Shown here: positions 1 to 9,808 of the stretch, piece after piece
Layout: each line of letters starts with the position of its first letter
Numbering within the stretch: position 1 is the first letter of the stretch
From: Cupriavidus pampae
Lineage (GTDB): Bacteria; Pseudomonadota; Gammaproteobacteria; Burkholderiales; Burkholderiaceae
NCBI RefSeq assembly: GCF_914271485.1
Contig: NZ_CAJZAG010000003.1
Coordinates: forward strand, 372,001 to 436,000
Direction: 5' to 3'
Length of the DNA stretch: 64,000 nucleotides
Notes under the pieces: generated by a model
What the model saw: only the letters and a program-made list of their open reading frames with translations
Told to the model about the DNA's origin: nothing
Databases searched by the model: none
Made by a program: the position numbers and the translations under genes

Positions 1-2283
1 CCACCAGCGCGAACATGGCGCGCGCGCGATGCGACGACGGGTTCTTGAACGACTGCGCCTCGTCGGCCACCACCGTGTGCCATGGGCGCGCGGCGAAGGC
101 CTGCCGTGCCTGCGTGAGCAGCGTGTACGAGACGATCACGAGGTCGTGCGCGCCTGCCTGTTGCAGCACGGCTTCGCGGTCCTCCTCGGCATAGACCCGC
201 ACGCGCAGTGACGGCGCAAAGCGCCGCGCCTCGGCGGCCCAGTTGCCGCACACCGAGGTGGGCGCCACCACCAGCGCCGCGCCGCCGGACGCGCGGGCGC
301 ACAGCACCGCGAGCGCCTGCAGCGTCTTGCCGAGGCCCATGTCGTCGGCCAGGCACGCGCCAAAGCCCGCCTCGGCCAGCGACATCATCCAGCGGAAGCC
401 GGCTTCCTGATACGGGCGCAGTTCCGCCGCGAGCGTCGGCGGCAGCGGTGCCACCTGCTCGCGCGCCGCGCGCAGCCGGCGCACGCGCGAGCGGAAATGA
501 TCGTCGGGATCGATGCCGACACCGGCCAGCACATCGTCGAGCCACGGCGCGGCCACCTGCGGCACGCGCACGCCATCGCGCACGTTTTCGGCCACGCCCG
601 CGAGGTCGCGCAGCCGTCCGCGCAACTGGCGGGTGAGCGCGACGTAGACATCCTGCCCCATCGGCAGGAAGCGCCCCGCGTTGGCGCCGGTCCACGTGAG
701 CAGCTTGCCGAGCTGGAGCACGAGCCCCTCGGCAACGCGCAGCTCGCCGACCAGCTTGAACCACTCGGACTGGCTTTCCACGCTGACGGCCAGCTGCGCG
801 AGATCCGCCGGCAGCAGCCGGATTTCGCGGCCGCGCGGCCATTCGAGGTCGAGCACGCCAGGCAGGCCTGGCAGGGTCTCGATCACGGTCAGCGCGTCCT
901 CGGCGTCGTCGAGCATCCACGTGTACTCGCCACCGGCGGGCGACTGCTGCACCAGCAACGGCAGCGCGGCGAAGACTTCCGCCACATGCGCCAGTTCGGC
1001 GTCGAGGTCGCGCTCGGTGACCAGCACTTCGCCGCCGATCCAGACACCCGGTCCGCCGGCGGCGTTGGTACCCTGCGCGCCGCCTGCCCGGCCATCCGCG
1101 GCACCGCGCCCCGCACCGGAAGCGGCGCTACCGGAAGCGCCGCCAATTGTCGCCATCAGTCGCGCGCGGCCCGCGCCGGGGGCCATGCGTGGGCCGGCCG
1201 CGCCGAGTGGTGTCACCACGAGCCGCAGGCTGATGCCACGGCCGACCGGCGCCACCTCGGCGCGCAGCCGCGACTCCGCCGCCAGCTCGCGGGCGTCGCC
1301 GGTGGCGTCGGCGTGGACCTCGAAGCGGCCGGCGAGGCCGCGCAGTGCGGCATCGAGCCGCCCGCGCTGGGCGGCGGGCACCGCGAGTCCATCCGAGATC
1401 CAGCGCGCGGCCTCCTGCTGCTCCGGCGAGAAGCGGATCACACGCAAGCGGCGCGGGCCATCCTGCACCACGGTGATCTGGCGCAGCGCCTCGGCCTGCC
1501 GGCGCGCGGCGGGTGCCAGCAACTCCTCCATCGCGGGCGCCGCACGCAGGGGCGGGGTCATGCGCAGGACAAAGCGGTCGCCCTCGCGCACGGCCTCGAG
1601 CGTCGGCACCGCCTCCACCACCTCGAGCGCCTGCGTCGGCGCGTGCGCGAACACCACACCGGGGTGTCCGACCAGCGCCATCACGGCCTCCGCCCGATCG
1701 ATCACGCAGGCCGCACGCGGCCCCGCACGCCGAATCGCGGCAGCCACCCGCAGGTCCCAAGTCGGCAGCGCGTCGGCGGCCGGCTCGCTCTGGCCGGTCT
1801 GGCCGGTCTGACCTCCTTGGCCTCCTTGGCCTCCTTGGCCTCCTTGGCCTCCTTGGCCTCCTTGGCCTCCTTGGCCTCCTTGGCCTCCTTGGCGAGCAAT
1901 AGTCCCACCCGGCTGACTGTGCGCGCTCCGCGCGCCAGGCCCGCGCGCGGGACCCCGCGGTGGCTCCCCCTCCGCCCGCGCGAGCACCGCCGACAGCGGC
2001 ACCGGCCGTGGCCGGCCCCAGCCGCGTGTGCCCTGCACCTGCTCGAGCGGCTCGACCGTGCCCACGGCACCGTCGGCATCCACCGTCAGCGCCCAGAGCA
2101 GGCGCCGGGCCCCGCGCTCGTCGGCGGCGGGCGCAGCGCCGGCCAGCGCCTCGAGCGCGCCCAGCGCGTCGCGCCAGCGGACGTCAGCGGACGGCGCGGC
2201 GCTAGCGGTGGCGGGCGCGTCCGCCCGAGATGTATCGTCAGGCACAGGAGCGGACGCGGAAGCAGACGAAAAAGCTGCGGGCA
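1..2283 (-). CDS. SNF2-family DEAD/DEAH-box helicase, N-terminal part (C-terminus beyond the left edge)
   Basis: The reverse strand is open from an ATG at 2283 to base 1. The visible ~760 residues are a long N-terminal region followed by the start of an SNF2 ATPase core. The nucleotide-binding motif DDMGLGKT lies near residue 645 (about 335-350) and the DEAH-like box reads ADEAQ, near 50-65. SNF2 proteins are ATP-driven double-stranded DNA translocases that remodel protein-DNA complexes; the bacterial role is usually unknown. The C-terminal helicase half (motifs IV-VI) is outside the window. Residues ~131-165 are a Gln-Gly-Gly repeat run encoded by a 9-bp tandem repeat. The start is uncertain because no strong ribosome-binding site precedes it. 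The family call is firm, the exact role is not. Confidence 0.88.
1792..1892. repeat. 9-bp tandem repeat coding Gln-Gly-Gly
   Basis: Nine exact head-to-tail copies of cctccttgg fill 1812-1892. Two diverged copies (ggccggtct) precede them at 1792-1809. On the reverse strand each unit reads Gln-Gly-Gly in frame with the SNF2 helicase, so gain or loss of a unit would not break the frame. It looks like a slippage-prone minisatellite in a flexible linker. Confidence 0.95.
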
Positions 2284-2430
2284 TCTGGTAATCGGGAAGG
2301 GATCGGCAAAAAGTTCGGCAGGCGGAACCTGCGATTCTAGACCGCCCACCCCCGGGACGCGTTGGCACCACCCCGCGCGCGGCTTACAATGGCGATCTTT
2401 GTGATTTATATCGGTGCTCAGGAGATAACC

Positions 2431-3351
2431 ATGTCGATGGCGGATCGCGACGGCAAAATCTGGATGGACGGCAAGCTGATCGAGTGGCGCGATGCCAAGA
2501 TCCACGTGCTCACGCACACGCTGCACTACGGTATGGGCGTTTTCGAGGGCGTACGCGCCTACAAGACGCCGGACGGTACCGCGATCTTCCGCCTGAAGGA
2601 GCACACGCGCCGCCTGTTCAATTCGGCCAAGATCTTCCAGATGGAGATGCCGTTCGACCAGCCGACGCTGGAGGCCGCGCAACGCGAAGTCGTGCGCGCC
2701 AACAATCTGGAATCCTGCTACATCCGCCCGCTGGTCTGGATCGGCTCCGAGAAGCTGGGCGTCTCCGCCCGCGGCAACACCATCCACGTGGCCATCGCCG
2801 CGTGGCCGTGGGGCGCCTACCTCGGCGAAGAAGGCCTGGAGCGCGGCATCCGCGTGAAGACCTCGTCGTTCACGCGCCACCACGTCAACGTGTCGCTGGT
2901 GCGCGCCAAGGCGAGCGGCTACTACATCAACTCGATCCTGGCCAATCAGGAAGCCACCGGCCTGGGCTACGACGAAGCGCTGCTGCTCGACACCGACGGC
3001 TACGTCAGCGAAGGCTCGGGCGAAAACGTGTTCATCGTGCGCAACGGCGTGATCTACACCCCGGACCTGGCGTCGTGCCTGGACGGCATCACGCGCGACG
3101 CCACGCTGACCATCGCGCGCGACCTCGGCATCGAGGTGCGCGAAAAGCGCATTACGCGCGACGAGATGTACTGCGCCGACGAAGCGTTCTTCACCGGCAC
3201 CGCCGCCGAAGTCACGCCGATCCGCGAACTCGATGACCGCGTCATCGGCGAAGGCCGCCGCGGCCCGATCACGCAGCGCATCCAGGAAACGTTCTTCAAG
3301 GCCGTCAGCGGTACCGACGAAAAATACAAGAAGTGGCTGACGCTGGTCTGA
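2431..3351 (+). CDS. ilvE: Branched-chain amino acid aminotransferase
   Basis: 306 aa, the usual length for IlvE (fold type IV PLP aminotransferase). It transfers the amino group between glutamate and 2-oxo acids to make Val, Leu and Ile in the cytoplasm. The N-terminus carries the family pattern GKLIEWRDAKIHVLTHTLHY with GMGVFEGVRAY just after. The PLP lysine is K160 in VRAKASGYYINS, and the SEGSGENVF phosphate-binding segment follows. The ATG at 2431 is chosen over an in-frame upstream one because caggag lies 6-11 bases before it and the family starts here. A small zinc-finger gene follows after 47 bp, so the two are probably cotranscribed. Confidence 0.97.
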   Translation: MSMADRDGKIWMDGKLIEWRDAKIHVLTHTLHYGMGVFEGVRAYKTPDGTAIFRLKEHTRRLFNSAKIFQMEMPFDQPTLEAAQREVVRANNLESCYIRPLVWIGSEKLGVSARGNTIHVAIAAWPWGAYLGEEGLERGIRVKTSSFTRHHVNVSLVRAKASGYYINSILANQEATGLGYDEALLLDTDGYVSEGSGENVFIVRNGVIYTPDLASCLDGITRDATLTIARDLGIEVREKRITRDEMYCADEAFFTGTAAEVTPIRELDDRVIGEGRRGPITQRIQETFFKAVSGTDEKYKKWLTLV

Positions 3352-3398
3352 CCCCAGCCTCCGCACATCTCAAACTCACCCCTGCAACTGGCAACACC

Positions 3399-3593
3399 AT
3401 GACCCAAACCGCCACCGTCGTCGAAATCGGCGCGGAAGACATTCCGCTGCACTGCCCCACCGGCAATACGCCCGCCTGGAACTACCACCCGCGTGTGTTC
3501 CTCGACGTGGCCGACACCGGCGAAGTCAAGTGCCCGTATTGCGGTACCGTGTACAAGCTCAAGCCCGGTACCGTGCTGAAGGGTCACCACTGA
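3399..3593 (+). CDS. Small CHCC zinc-finger protein
   Basis: 64 aa. The order of ligands, LHCP, then an HPRVFLD segment, then KCPYCGTVYKL, matches the zinc-finger CHCC family, whose mitochondrial relative is the NDUFS6 subunit of complex I. In bacteria the protein is of unknown function and often sits beside ilvE or LPS genes in Burkholderiales, as here between ilvE and waaF. The ATG at 3399 gives the conserved length; a longer reading would overlap ilvE. Family assignment is from motif recognition; function is not inferred. Confidence 0.88.
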   Translation: MTQTATVVEIGAEDIPLHCPTGNTPAWNYHPRVFLDVADTGEVKCPYCGTVYKLKPGTVLKGHH

Positions 3594-3681
3594 TCCGCGG
3601 CCTCGTTCCGCGCCTTGCGTTTCTGGCTGGCAACCGGCATGTCCGGTTCGCCAGCTGTCGTCATTGGCGCTGCCGTCATTC

Positions 3682-4713
3682 ATGAAGAAAGCTCTCGTCA
3701 TCGCCCCCAACTGGATCGGCGACGCGTTGATGGCTCAGCCGCTGTTCTCGCTGATCAAGGCCCGTCATCCGCGTCTCGAGATCGACGCGCTCGCGCCCAA
3801 ATGGGTAGCGCCGGTCCTCACGCGCATGCCCGAGATCAGCCGTGTGTTCCCGAGCGACCTCACGCACGGCAAGCTGCAGCTGTCCGCCCGCCTGATGTTC
3901 GCGCAGCAGCTGAAGAACGAAGGCTACGACATCGCCTACGTGCTGCCGAACTCGCTGAAGTCGGCGCTCATCCCGTGGCTTGCCGGCATTCCGTTGCGCA
4001 TCGGCTATCGCGGCGAAGCGCGCTTCGGCATGCTCAACGTGCGGCACGCGAATCCCAAGCGCGATCAGCGCCCGCCGATGGTCGAGCACTATGCGCGACT
4101 GGCACTCAAGCCCGGCGCGCGTCTGCCCGAGGATCTGCCCGAGCCGCGTCTGCGCACCGATCCGGCGCGCATCGCCGCGACGGCCGCCCGCTTCGACATC
4201 GCGCCGCAAACCCGCGTGATCGCGTTCTGCCCGGGCGCCGAATTCGGCCCGGCCAAGCGCTGGCCCGCCGCGCATTTCGCCGAACTCGCACAAATGCTGC
4301 GCCGCTCGTTCCCGTACGCGCAGATCATCACGCTGGGTTCGGGCAAGGATGCCGAGATCGCCGCAGAGATCGTCGCGGGCGCGCCGTTCGTGCGTAATCT
4401 GTGCGGGCACACCTCGCTCGACGACGCCGTGGACCTGCTGGCGCTGTCGGAAGCCGCGGTCTGCAACGATTCGGGCCTGATGCATGTGACCGCCGCGCTG
4501 AATCGCCCGCAGGTGGCGGTGTACGGCTCGAGCGATCCCCGCCATACCCCCCCGCTGTCACAGGCAGCGAGTATCATGTGGCTTCAGCTCGAATGCAGTC
4601 CGTGCTTCAAGCGCGAGTGTCCGTTAGGACACCTGAAATGCCTGAAGGACATCGGACCCGAAATGGTGTTCGTCGAGCTCCGCCAGTTGCTAAGTCGGTC
4701 CTTACGCCCGTGA
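3682..4713 (+). CDS. waaF: ADP-heptose:LPS heptosyltransferase II
   Basis: 343 aa GT-B (GT9) enzyme that adds the second heptose to the inner core of lipopolysaccharide on the cytoplasmic face of the inner membrane. It opens with KKALVIAPNWIGDALMAQPL, the GT9 N-terminal signature, and later has a CNDSGLMHVTAALN donor-binding segment and an AVYGSSDPRHTPPLS loop, typical of WaaF. The start at 3682 (MKKAL) fits the family better than the ATG 18 bases upstream. The heptose-precursor enzyme gene gmhB lies far away at 61399. The stop codon is embedded in a 21-bp tandem repeat. Confidence 0.96.
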   Translation: MKKALVIAPNWIGDALMAQPLFSLIKARHPRLEIDALAPKWVAPVLTRMPEISRVFPSDLTHGKLQLSARLMFAQQLKNEGYDIAYVLPNSLKSALIPWLAGIPLRIGYRGEARFGMLNVRHANPKRDQRPPMVEHYARLALKPGARLPEDLPEPRLRTDPARIAATAARFDIAPQTRVIAFCPGAEFGPAKRWPAAHFAELAQMLRRSFPYAQIITLGSGKDAEIAAEIVAGAPFVRNLCGHTSLDDAVDLLALSEAAVCNDSGLMHVTAALNRPQVAVYGSSDPRHTPPLSQAASIMWLQLECSPCFKRECPLGHLKCLKDIGPEMVFVELRQLLSRSLRP

Positions 4714-4750
4714 AGCCGGTCCTTACGTCCGTGGCGGTCCTGACGGCCGC
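4692..4750. repeat. 21-bp tandem repeat across the waaF stop codon
   Basis: Two near-identical 21-bp units (4692-4712 and 4713-4733, starting aagtcggtcc / aagccggtcc and ending ccgtg) are followed by a degenerate partial third. The waaF TGA (4711-4713) straddles the first junction. Confidence 0.85.
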
Positions 4751-4774
4751 GCCTTGAACCCCTGACACGCCACC

Positions 4775-5215
4775 ATGCCACGTTTCGCCCGCCTGTTCGA
4801 TTCCGCCGAAGACATCGTCGAAGCCTTTCGTGAAGCCATGAAGTTGCGCGATGCCGACGGTGCGTTGCGGCTCTGGCTCGACGAGGATTCGGTGACCTGC
4901 GTGCTGCCAGACGGCCAGCGACTGATCGGGCACGAGCATCTGCGCCAGGCCTTCACCACGCTGCTCGATTCGCAGCCAGTGCTGATCGACGCGATCGAAA
5001 CCAGCAGCCATGCCTCGCTCGGCGTCTCGATCTTCGACGTGACCGAGGCGCTGCGCTTCGGCGCGGACCGCGTGGAGGCAGACCTCTACGTGCACACCAC
5101 CTACGTGCTGATGCAGAACCACGAAGGCTGGCGCCTCGCCCATATCCATTGCAGCCCCGCCAACGCGGTGCAGGTGGCCACCGTCGCAGCCGCACCGGGA
5201 CAGGCGCTGCACTGA
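4775..5215 (+). CDS. NTF2/SnoaL-like fold protein
   Basis: 146 aa with the layout of the NTF2/ketosteroid isomerase-like superfamily. A helical start (EDIVEAFREAMKLRDADGALRLW) is followed by a strand (SVTCVLPDG), the GHEHLRQAF segment and C-terminal strands ending GWRLAHIHCSP. Members are small dimeric domains with a pocket; many have no known substrate. It is in the same direction as waaF and 14 bp before the YheT-like hydrolase gene. No catalytic residues can be assigned with confidence, so function is left open. Confidence 0.8.
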   Translation: MPRFARLFDSAEDIVEAFREAMKLRDADGALRLWLDEDSVTCVLPDGQRLIGHEHLRQAFTTLLDSQPVLIDAIETSSHASLGVSIFDVTEALRFGADRVEADLYVHTTYVLMQNHEGWRLAHIHCSPANAVQVATVAAAPGQALH

Positions 5216-5229
5216 CGCGTCTGCCCGCC

Positions 5230-6366
5230 ATGTCCGTTCCGCCGCTGGCCGCCACGTCGCAGGACTCCACGCAAGACACCACGCCCTCGGTCGCGCAATC
5301 GGTCGCGCAATCCGTCGCGAAACCGTCGGCGCCACTCCCCACGCAGGTCATGACACCGACCGGCCCATCGTTTGGCGATGACTTCCACACGCCGTGGTGG
5401 CTGCGCGGCGGTCATGCACAGACGATTCTCGCGGCGCGCTTCACGCGCCATGCCCGCCTGGCCTATCGGCGCGAACGCTGGGATACGCCGGACGGCGACT
5501 TTATCGATCTCGACTGGACCACGCACGCCACGCAGCCGGACGCGCCGCTCGTCGTCATGTTCCATGGCCTCGAAGGGGCTTCCGACAGCCACTACGCGCA
5601 GACGCTGATGGACGCGTTGCGCGCGCGCGGCTGGGCTGGCGTGATCCCGCATTTCCGCGGCTGCTCGGGCGAACTCAACCTCGCCCCGCGCTTCTATCAT
5701 TCCGGCGATGCGGCCGAGATCCGCTGGGTGCTGCAGCGCCTGCACGCGATGGATCCCGCACGGCGTTTGCTGGCGGTGGGCATCTCGCTGGGCGGCAATG
5801 CGCTGCTGCGGTATCTAGGCGAGGATGGCTCCGCGGCCAGCTTCATAGCGGCCGCCGCGTCGGTCTCGGCGCCGCTCGACCTCGCCGCCGGTGGCGCGGC
5901 GCTCTCGCGCGGCTTCAACCTCGTCTACACGCGAATGTTCCTGCAGACGCTCAAGCGCAAGTCGCTCGCCAAGCTCGACCAGTATCCGGGCCTGTTCGAC
6001 CGCGCAACAATGCTCGCGAGCCGGGACCTCTACGCATTCGACAACGTGGTCACCGCGCCGCTGCACGGCTACCGCGACACCAACGACTACTGGCAGCGCG
6101 CGGCCAGCAAGCCGATTCTTGGCGAGATCCGCGTGCCCGCGCTCGTGCTCAACGCGCGCAACGATCCATTCCTGCCCGGGCATCATCTGCCGGGTCCGGC
6201 CGACGTCAGCGGGCACGTGTTGCTCGATCAGCCCGAACAGGGCGGACACGTTGGCTTTATGACGCCACGCGCTGGCGTGCTGGGGCAGTTACCGCTGCTG
6301 CCCATCGCAGGGCATCTAGACTGGATGCCCGCACGCATTCTGCAGTTCTTCGACAGCGCGGCATAA
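5230..6366 (+). CDS. YheT-family alpha/beta hydrolase
   Basis: 378 aa. The region from about residue 45 matches the YheT/UPF0017 (ABHD1/3-like) hydrolases: TPWWLRGGHAQTIL near the start, the oxyanion-side FHGLEGASDSHYAQ, a HFRGCSGE segment, and the nucleophile elbow GISLGGN with Ser186. Relatives act as esterases or lipases on unknown substrates. The first ~40 residues are low-complexity and contain three SVAQ-like units from a 12-bp tandem repeat (5287-5322). The 5230 ATG is the first plausible start after the preceding gene; a start nearer residue 40 cannot be excluded. It lies 15 bp before the next gene. Confidence 0.93.
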   Translation: MSVPPLAATSQDSTQDTTPSVAQSVAQSVAKPSAPLPTQVMTPTGPSFGDDFHTPWWLRGGHAQTILAARFTRHARLAYRRERWDTPDGDFIDLDWTTHATQPDAPLVVMFHGLEGASDSHYAQTLMDALRARGWAGVIPHFRGCSGELNLAPRFYHSGDAAEIRWVLQRLHAMDPARRLLAVGISLGGNALLRYLGEDGSAASFIAAAASVSAPLDLAAGGAALSRGFNLVYTRMFLQTLKRKSLAKLDQYPGLFDRATMLASRDLYAFDNVVTAPLHGYRDTNDYWQRAASKPILGEIRVPALVLNARNDPFLPGHHLPGPADVSGHVLLDQPEQGGHVGFMTPRAGVLGQLPLLPIAGHLDWMPARILQFFDSAA

Positions 6367-6381
6367 CAACAGGAGACGACG

Positions 6382-6954
6382 ATGGATGAAATCGTCAAGC
6401 AGGCCATGGCTCGCTGGCCGAACGTGCCGAACTGCTACGGCTGGCTCGCGCTCGATCGGCGTGGCCAATGGCGCATGCGCAACGAGTACGCGCAGCAGCA
6501 CGGGTTGTCGGGCGATCCGATCCGGCACGAGGCGCTGATCGCCTTTATCGAACGCAACTACCAGCGCGACAGCGAGGGCAGCTGGTTTTTCCAGAACGGA
6601 CCGCAACGCGTGTTTGTTTCGCTGGGCTATACGCCGTGGGTCGTGCGACTGCACAACGGTGCGCTGCGTACCACCACCGATGTGGCGTTCGTACCGGCCG
6701 CATGCTTCGCGGACGAGCATGGCAACGTGCTGCTGACGGGTCAGGTGGATGGCGTGGCCGGCGGGCAGATCGCACTGCTGCACGACCATGACCTCGATGC
6801 GTTCGCGAGTACGAGCACGTGGCACGGCGAAGCGTGCGGCGCCGCGCTCGGCGTGTTCCATTTCGGTGGCCACGATTTCGACATCGCGCCGATCGTGGAG
6901 GAAGAGGTGGCGAAGCGGTTTGGCTTCCGTGCCACGCCAACCCCGGCATCGTGA
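6382..6954 (+). CDS. Conserved protein of unknown function (Burkholderiales DUF2946/DUF2944-like)
   Basis: 190 aa soluble protein with a good Shine-Dalgarno (caggagacg) just before ATG 6382. It begins MDEIVKQAMARWPNVPNCYG and has a C-terminal acidic and aromatic block (HFGGHDFDIAPIVEEEVAKR). I recognise it as a conserved companion of YheT-type hydrolase genes in Cupriavidus/Ralstonia and believe it is annotated with a DUF number, but I am not sure which. No signal peptide or membrane segment is visible. The tight 15-bp spacing to the hydrolase gene suggests one transcript. Function unknown. Confidence 0.85.
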   Translation: MDEIVKQAMARWPNVPNCYGWLALDRRGQWRMRNEYAQQHGLSGDPIRHEALIAFIERNYQRDSEGSWFFQNGPQRVFVSLGYTPWVVRLHNGALRTTTDVAFVPAACFADEHGNVLLTGQVDGVAGGQIALLHDHDLDAFASTSTWHGEACGAALGVFHFGGHDFDIAPIVEEEVAKRFGFRATPTPAS

Positions 6955-6961
6955 ACCAAGG

Positions 6962-8905
6962 CTAGTTCGGCATGCCCTTGTTGTCCTGCTTTTCCTCACG
7001 GAACTGACGCTCGAGCTGGTGCAGCCGCGCATCGACTTCCGACAGCGTGTAGAAGTCGCCATCGCCGGCCTTGCGGGCGATCTGCAACTGCTCGATCGCG
7101 GCCTGATAGGAGCCATCCATCGCGTACTTCTCCGCCAGCGCCTGATGCTGCTGCAGGCGCTTGCCCTGCGCGGCATATGCACGCGCCAGCAGATCCCACC
7201 ATTCGCTGCGTGACGATTCCTCGCGCGTGCGCGAGCGGATGAACTTCACCGCGTCATCGAGCCGGCCGGCCGCCATCAGCGTGTCGGCATAATTCAACGC
7301 CACGGCATGCGCCAGCGGATAAGCGCGCAGTGACGCGGTGGCCTGGTTCAGCGCATCCTGCGGGCGCTTCTGCTGCAACGCGAGCTGGATCGCCATCACG
7401 TCGAGCATCGGGCTGCCCGAAGCCGCGCCGGGAATATTGCCGTACAGCCGCCGCGCTTCCATCAGCGCTTCTTCGGCCTTGTCGAAGCGCTGCAGCCGCT
7501 GCTCGACGAATGCCACGCCGTAATAGAGCGCGGGCAACCGAACCGGCGAGGCGCTGGCCATCTGGTTCTGGAACGCCGAGCGCGAGGCCACGAGGTCCGC
7601 GCGGTCCTTGTCCTGAATCACACGCGAGCGGACGCGCGCGAATTCATACTCGGGCGTATTGCCGACCTTGCGCGCGGTCACGTGACGCACGCGGTCCTGC
7701 ATGTCGGCCAGCCGCTCCGAGGTCAGCGGGTGAGTCCGCACGTAGCTGGGGACCGAACTCTCGGCGACACCCATCACGCGCTGGAGCCGCGCGAAGAAAT
7801 CGGGCATGCCCTGCGGATCGAAGCCAGCAGCGTTCATGATCTGGAAGCCCACGCGATCGGCTTCGCGCTCCGCGCCGCGCGAGAACGACAACTGGTTGGC
7901 AACGGCAGCGCCCTGCCCGCCCATCGCCAGCGCGGCAGCCGCGTCACCACTCTTGGTCGCGGCCAGGCCGGCCAGCACCATCGATGCCAGCGCGATCCAC
8001 ATCGACTGATCCTGGCTCGTGATGCCGCGCGCGATATGCCGCTGCAGCACGTGGCCGATTTCGTGGCCGAGCACCGAGGCGAGTTCCGACTCGGTCTCCG
8101 ACTGCACCAGCAGGCCGGTATGCACGCCGATATAGCCGCCCGGCAAGGCAAACGCGTTGATCGTGCGATCGCGCACGCCGAACAGCTCGAAACCGGTGGC
8201 GAACGTGCCCGCGCCAGAGGAACCGGAGATGTTCTGGCGGCGCGCGGCCTGCACCAGTCGGTAGCCCAACGCGTTGAGGTAATCGGACAGCAGCGGATCG
8301 CTGATGTAGTCGGGGTCGCGCCGGATATCGCGCATGATGCGATCGCCGAGCCGCTTTTCCATGTCCGGCGAAAGCGACGCGCTGGACGGGTCGCCCATAT
8401 CCGGCAGCTGAATACCACCGCTCTCCACGACCGGATTATTGGTGCGTAACCCGAAGTCGGACTTCTGGCCGGCGCGCACGCTACGGCTCAGATTGTCGAA
8501 GACCTGATCGCTGGCATCGCCGTCCAGCGACGACGAGCCAAAGGAAGACGTGGGGCCGATCGAGGCGGTGGTGCCACCGCCCATGCTGCCGCCGGCACCG
8601 GCCGCAGTCGCCAGCGACGGGAGCGGCGCCGGCCGAGCGGCTTGCGGGGCCGTTTGCGGCGTGGTCTGCTGGCCATTCTGCTGCCCGCTTTGTCGTCCGG
8701 ACTGCTGAGTCGTCTGCGCCCAACCCGGCGCCGCCATCGTCACCGCAAGCGCCGCCGCCAGCACGCGAACGCGCAGACGCACTCCTCTGCCGTTTGTAGG
8801 CACAGGAGAACGGGCAGCGACAGCATCGGTGGCAACCGAAGCCGCGCCAGAGGCAGGAAGACCGGGGCGGGATGTGGCCCGCCGGGGCCATGGAAAATCG
8901 GGCAT
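6962..8905 (-). CDS. Periplasmic M48 metalloprotease with TPR region (BepA/YfgC-like)
   Basis: About 647 aa. The zinc site HEIGH (His281) sits in a typical M48 helix ([14 protein letters not shown]), followed by the glutamate-bearing segment [11 protein letters not shown] and, C-terminal, helical TPR-like repeats ([20 protein letters not shown] onward). BepA-type enzymes maintain outer-membrane assembly by degrading stalled LptD/BAM substrates in the periplasm. A hydrophobic export signal ([17 protein letters not shown]) is preceded by ~45 polar residues, so the true start may be downstream; a GTG near 8779 would give a normal signal peptide. The next ~70 residues are Gln-rich. It is divergent from moaC. 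Confidence 0.92.
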   Translation of the reverse strand: MPDFPWPRRATSRPGLPASGAASVATDAVAARSPVPTNGRGVRLRVRVLAAALAVTMAAPGWAQTTQQSGRQSGQQNGQQTTPQTAPQAARPAPLPSLATAAGAGGSMGGGTTASIGPTSSFGSSSLDGDASDQVFDNLSRSVRAGQKSDFGLRTNNPVVESGGIQLPDMGDPSSASLSPDMEKRLGDRIMRDIRRDPDYISDPLLSDYLNALGYRLVQAARRQNISGSSGAGTFATGFELFGVRDRTINAFALPGGYIGVHTGLLVQSETESELASVLGHEIGHVLQRHIARGITSQDQSMWIALASMVLAGLAATKSGDAAAALAMGGQGAAVANQLSFSRGAEREADRVGFQIMNAAGFDPQGMPDFFARLQRVMGVAESSVPSYVRTHPLTSERLADMQDRVRHVTARKVGNTPEYEFARVRSRVIQDKDRADLVASRSAFQNQMASASPVRLPALYYGVAFVEQRLQRFDKAEEALMEARRLYGNIPGAASGSPMLDVMAIQLALQQKRPQDALNQATASLRAYPLAHAVALNYADTLMAAGRLDDAVKFIRSRTREESSRSEWWDLLARAYAAQGKRLQQHQALAEKYAMDGSYQAAIEQLQIARKAGDGDFYTLSEVDARLHQLERQFREEKQDNKGMPN

Positions 8906-8994
8906 GTTGCTATGATAGCGGCCTGCGCTGCCCGTTCCCATCGGGCAAGCCCTTCCCGCGTTCTTCATACCGCATTTCCCTACCCACTCCCGTC

Positions 8995-9480
8995 ATGAGC
9001 GACCTCACACACTTCGACAAAGCCGGCCAGGCGCACATGGTCGATGTCGGCAGCAAGGCCAGCACGCACCGCGTCGCGGTGGCCACCGGCACCATCACGA
9101 TGGAGCCCGAAACCTTCGCGCTGGTACGCGACGGCAACGCGCGCAAGGGCGACGTACTCGGCATCGCCCGCATCGCCGCGATCATGGCCACCAAGCGCAC
9201 GTCAGACCTGATCCCGCTCTGCCACCCGATCGGCCTGACCAAAGTCGCCGTGGACTTCGCCCTCGACCCACCCAGCTCAACCATCGCCTGCATCGTCCGC
9301 ACCGAAACCCACGGCCAGACCGGCGTGGAAATGGAGGCCCTGACCGGCGTTCAAGTCGCCCTGCTGACGATCTACGACATGTGCAAGGCGGTGGACCGCG
9401 GCATGGTGATGGGCAATGTGCGCCTGCTGGAAAAGCACGGCGGCAAGTCGGGCGATTGGGTGGCTAACCCATCTTCTTAA
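8995..9480 (+). CDS. moaC: Cyclic pyranopterin monophosphate synthase
   Basis: 161 aa, normal MoaC length. MoaC turns 3',8-cyclo-GTP into cyclic pyranopterin monophosphate in molybdenum cofactor synthesis. Visible family motifs are [18 protein letters not shown] at the N-terminus, [13 protein letters not shown] in the middle and [11 protein letters not shown] with the C-terminal [22 protein letters not shown]. No other moa gene is nearby. ATG 8995 is 89 bp from the start of the divergent metalloprotease gene, so this short interval must hold both promoters. Confidence 0.97.
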   Translation: MSDLTHFDKAGQAHMVDVGSKASTHRVAVATGTITMEPETFALVRDGNARKGDVLGIARIAAIMATKRTSDLIPLCHPIGLTKVAVDFALDPPSSTIACIVRTETHGQTGVEMEALTGVQVALLTIYDMCKAVDRGMVMGNVRLLEKHGGKSGDWVANPSS

Positions 9481-9808
9481 CTCTGCGGCGAGACCCGCTG
9501 TTTGCTCTTCTGTCACGTCTTCCCTCCCAAGCCGTGATGTGCGCTTGTCGCAACCCGCTGAATATGTTGCAGAGATTCGCGCCAGCGAGTGTCTTATCCG
9601 CGTGACGGTCACGGTACAAGGCAACAACTGCCATTGTCTGCCCCGTAATAAAGGTAACGTCACATTTCTAAAGCGGCTTGCGGTCAGCCGGCTGAGGCAA
9701 ATTGGCGTTAAATACCAGACAGCGTTACCAGTTTTTCAGCAACAGTTCTTCGCGGCAGCGGCCCGGTAGTGGCCGCGCCGGCAGGCACGACACCTTGGGG
9801 TATTGATC
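9481..9808. other. Intergenic region without recognisable gene
   Basis: About 330 bp between moaC and a secreted protein gene. No convincing open frame, tRNA or strong terminator is seen; GC content drops around 9640-9740, so it probably contains the promoter of the downstream gene. Confidence 0.5.

Noticed and set aside
1792..1892. CRISPR-like or intergenic satellite array
   Set aside because: Units are 9 bp, contiguous without spacers, and in frame inside a protein-coding gene.
497..2404. Long plus-strand frame at the left edge
   Set aside because: The reverse strand carries clear SNF2 helicase motifs through the same interval; the plus-strand reading contains an artificial Leu-Ala-Ser repeat from the 9-bp units.
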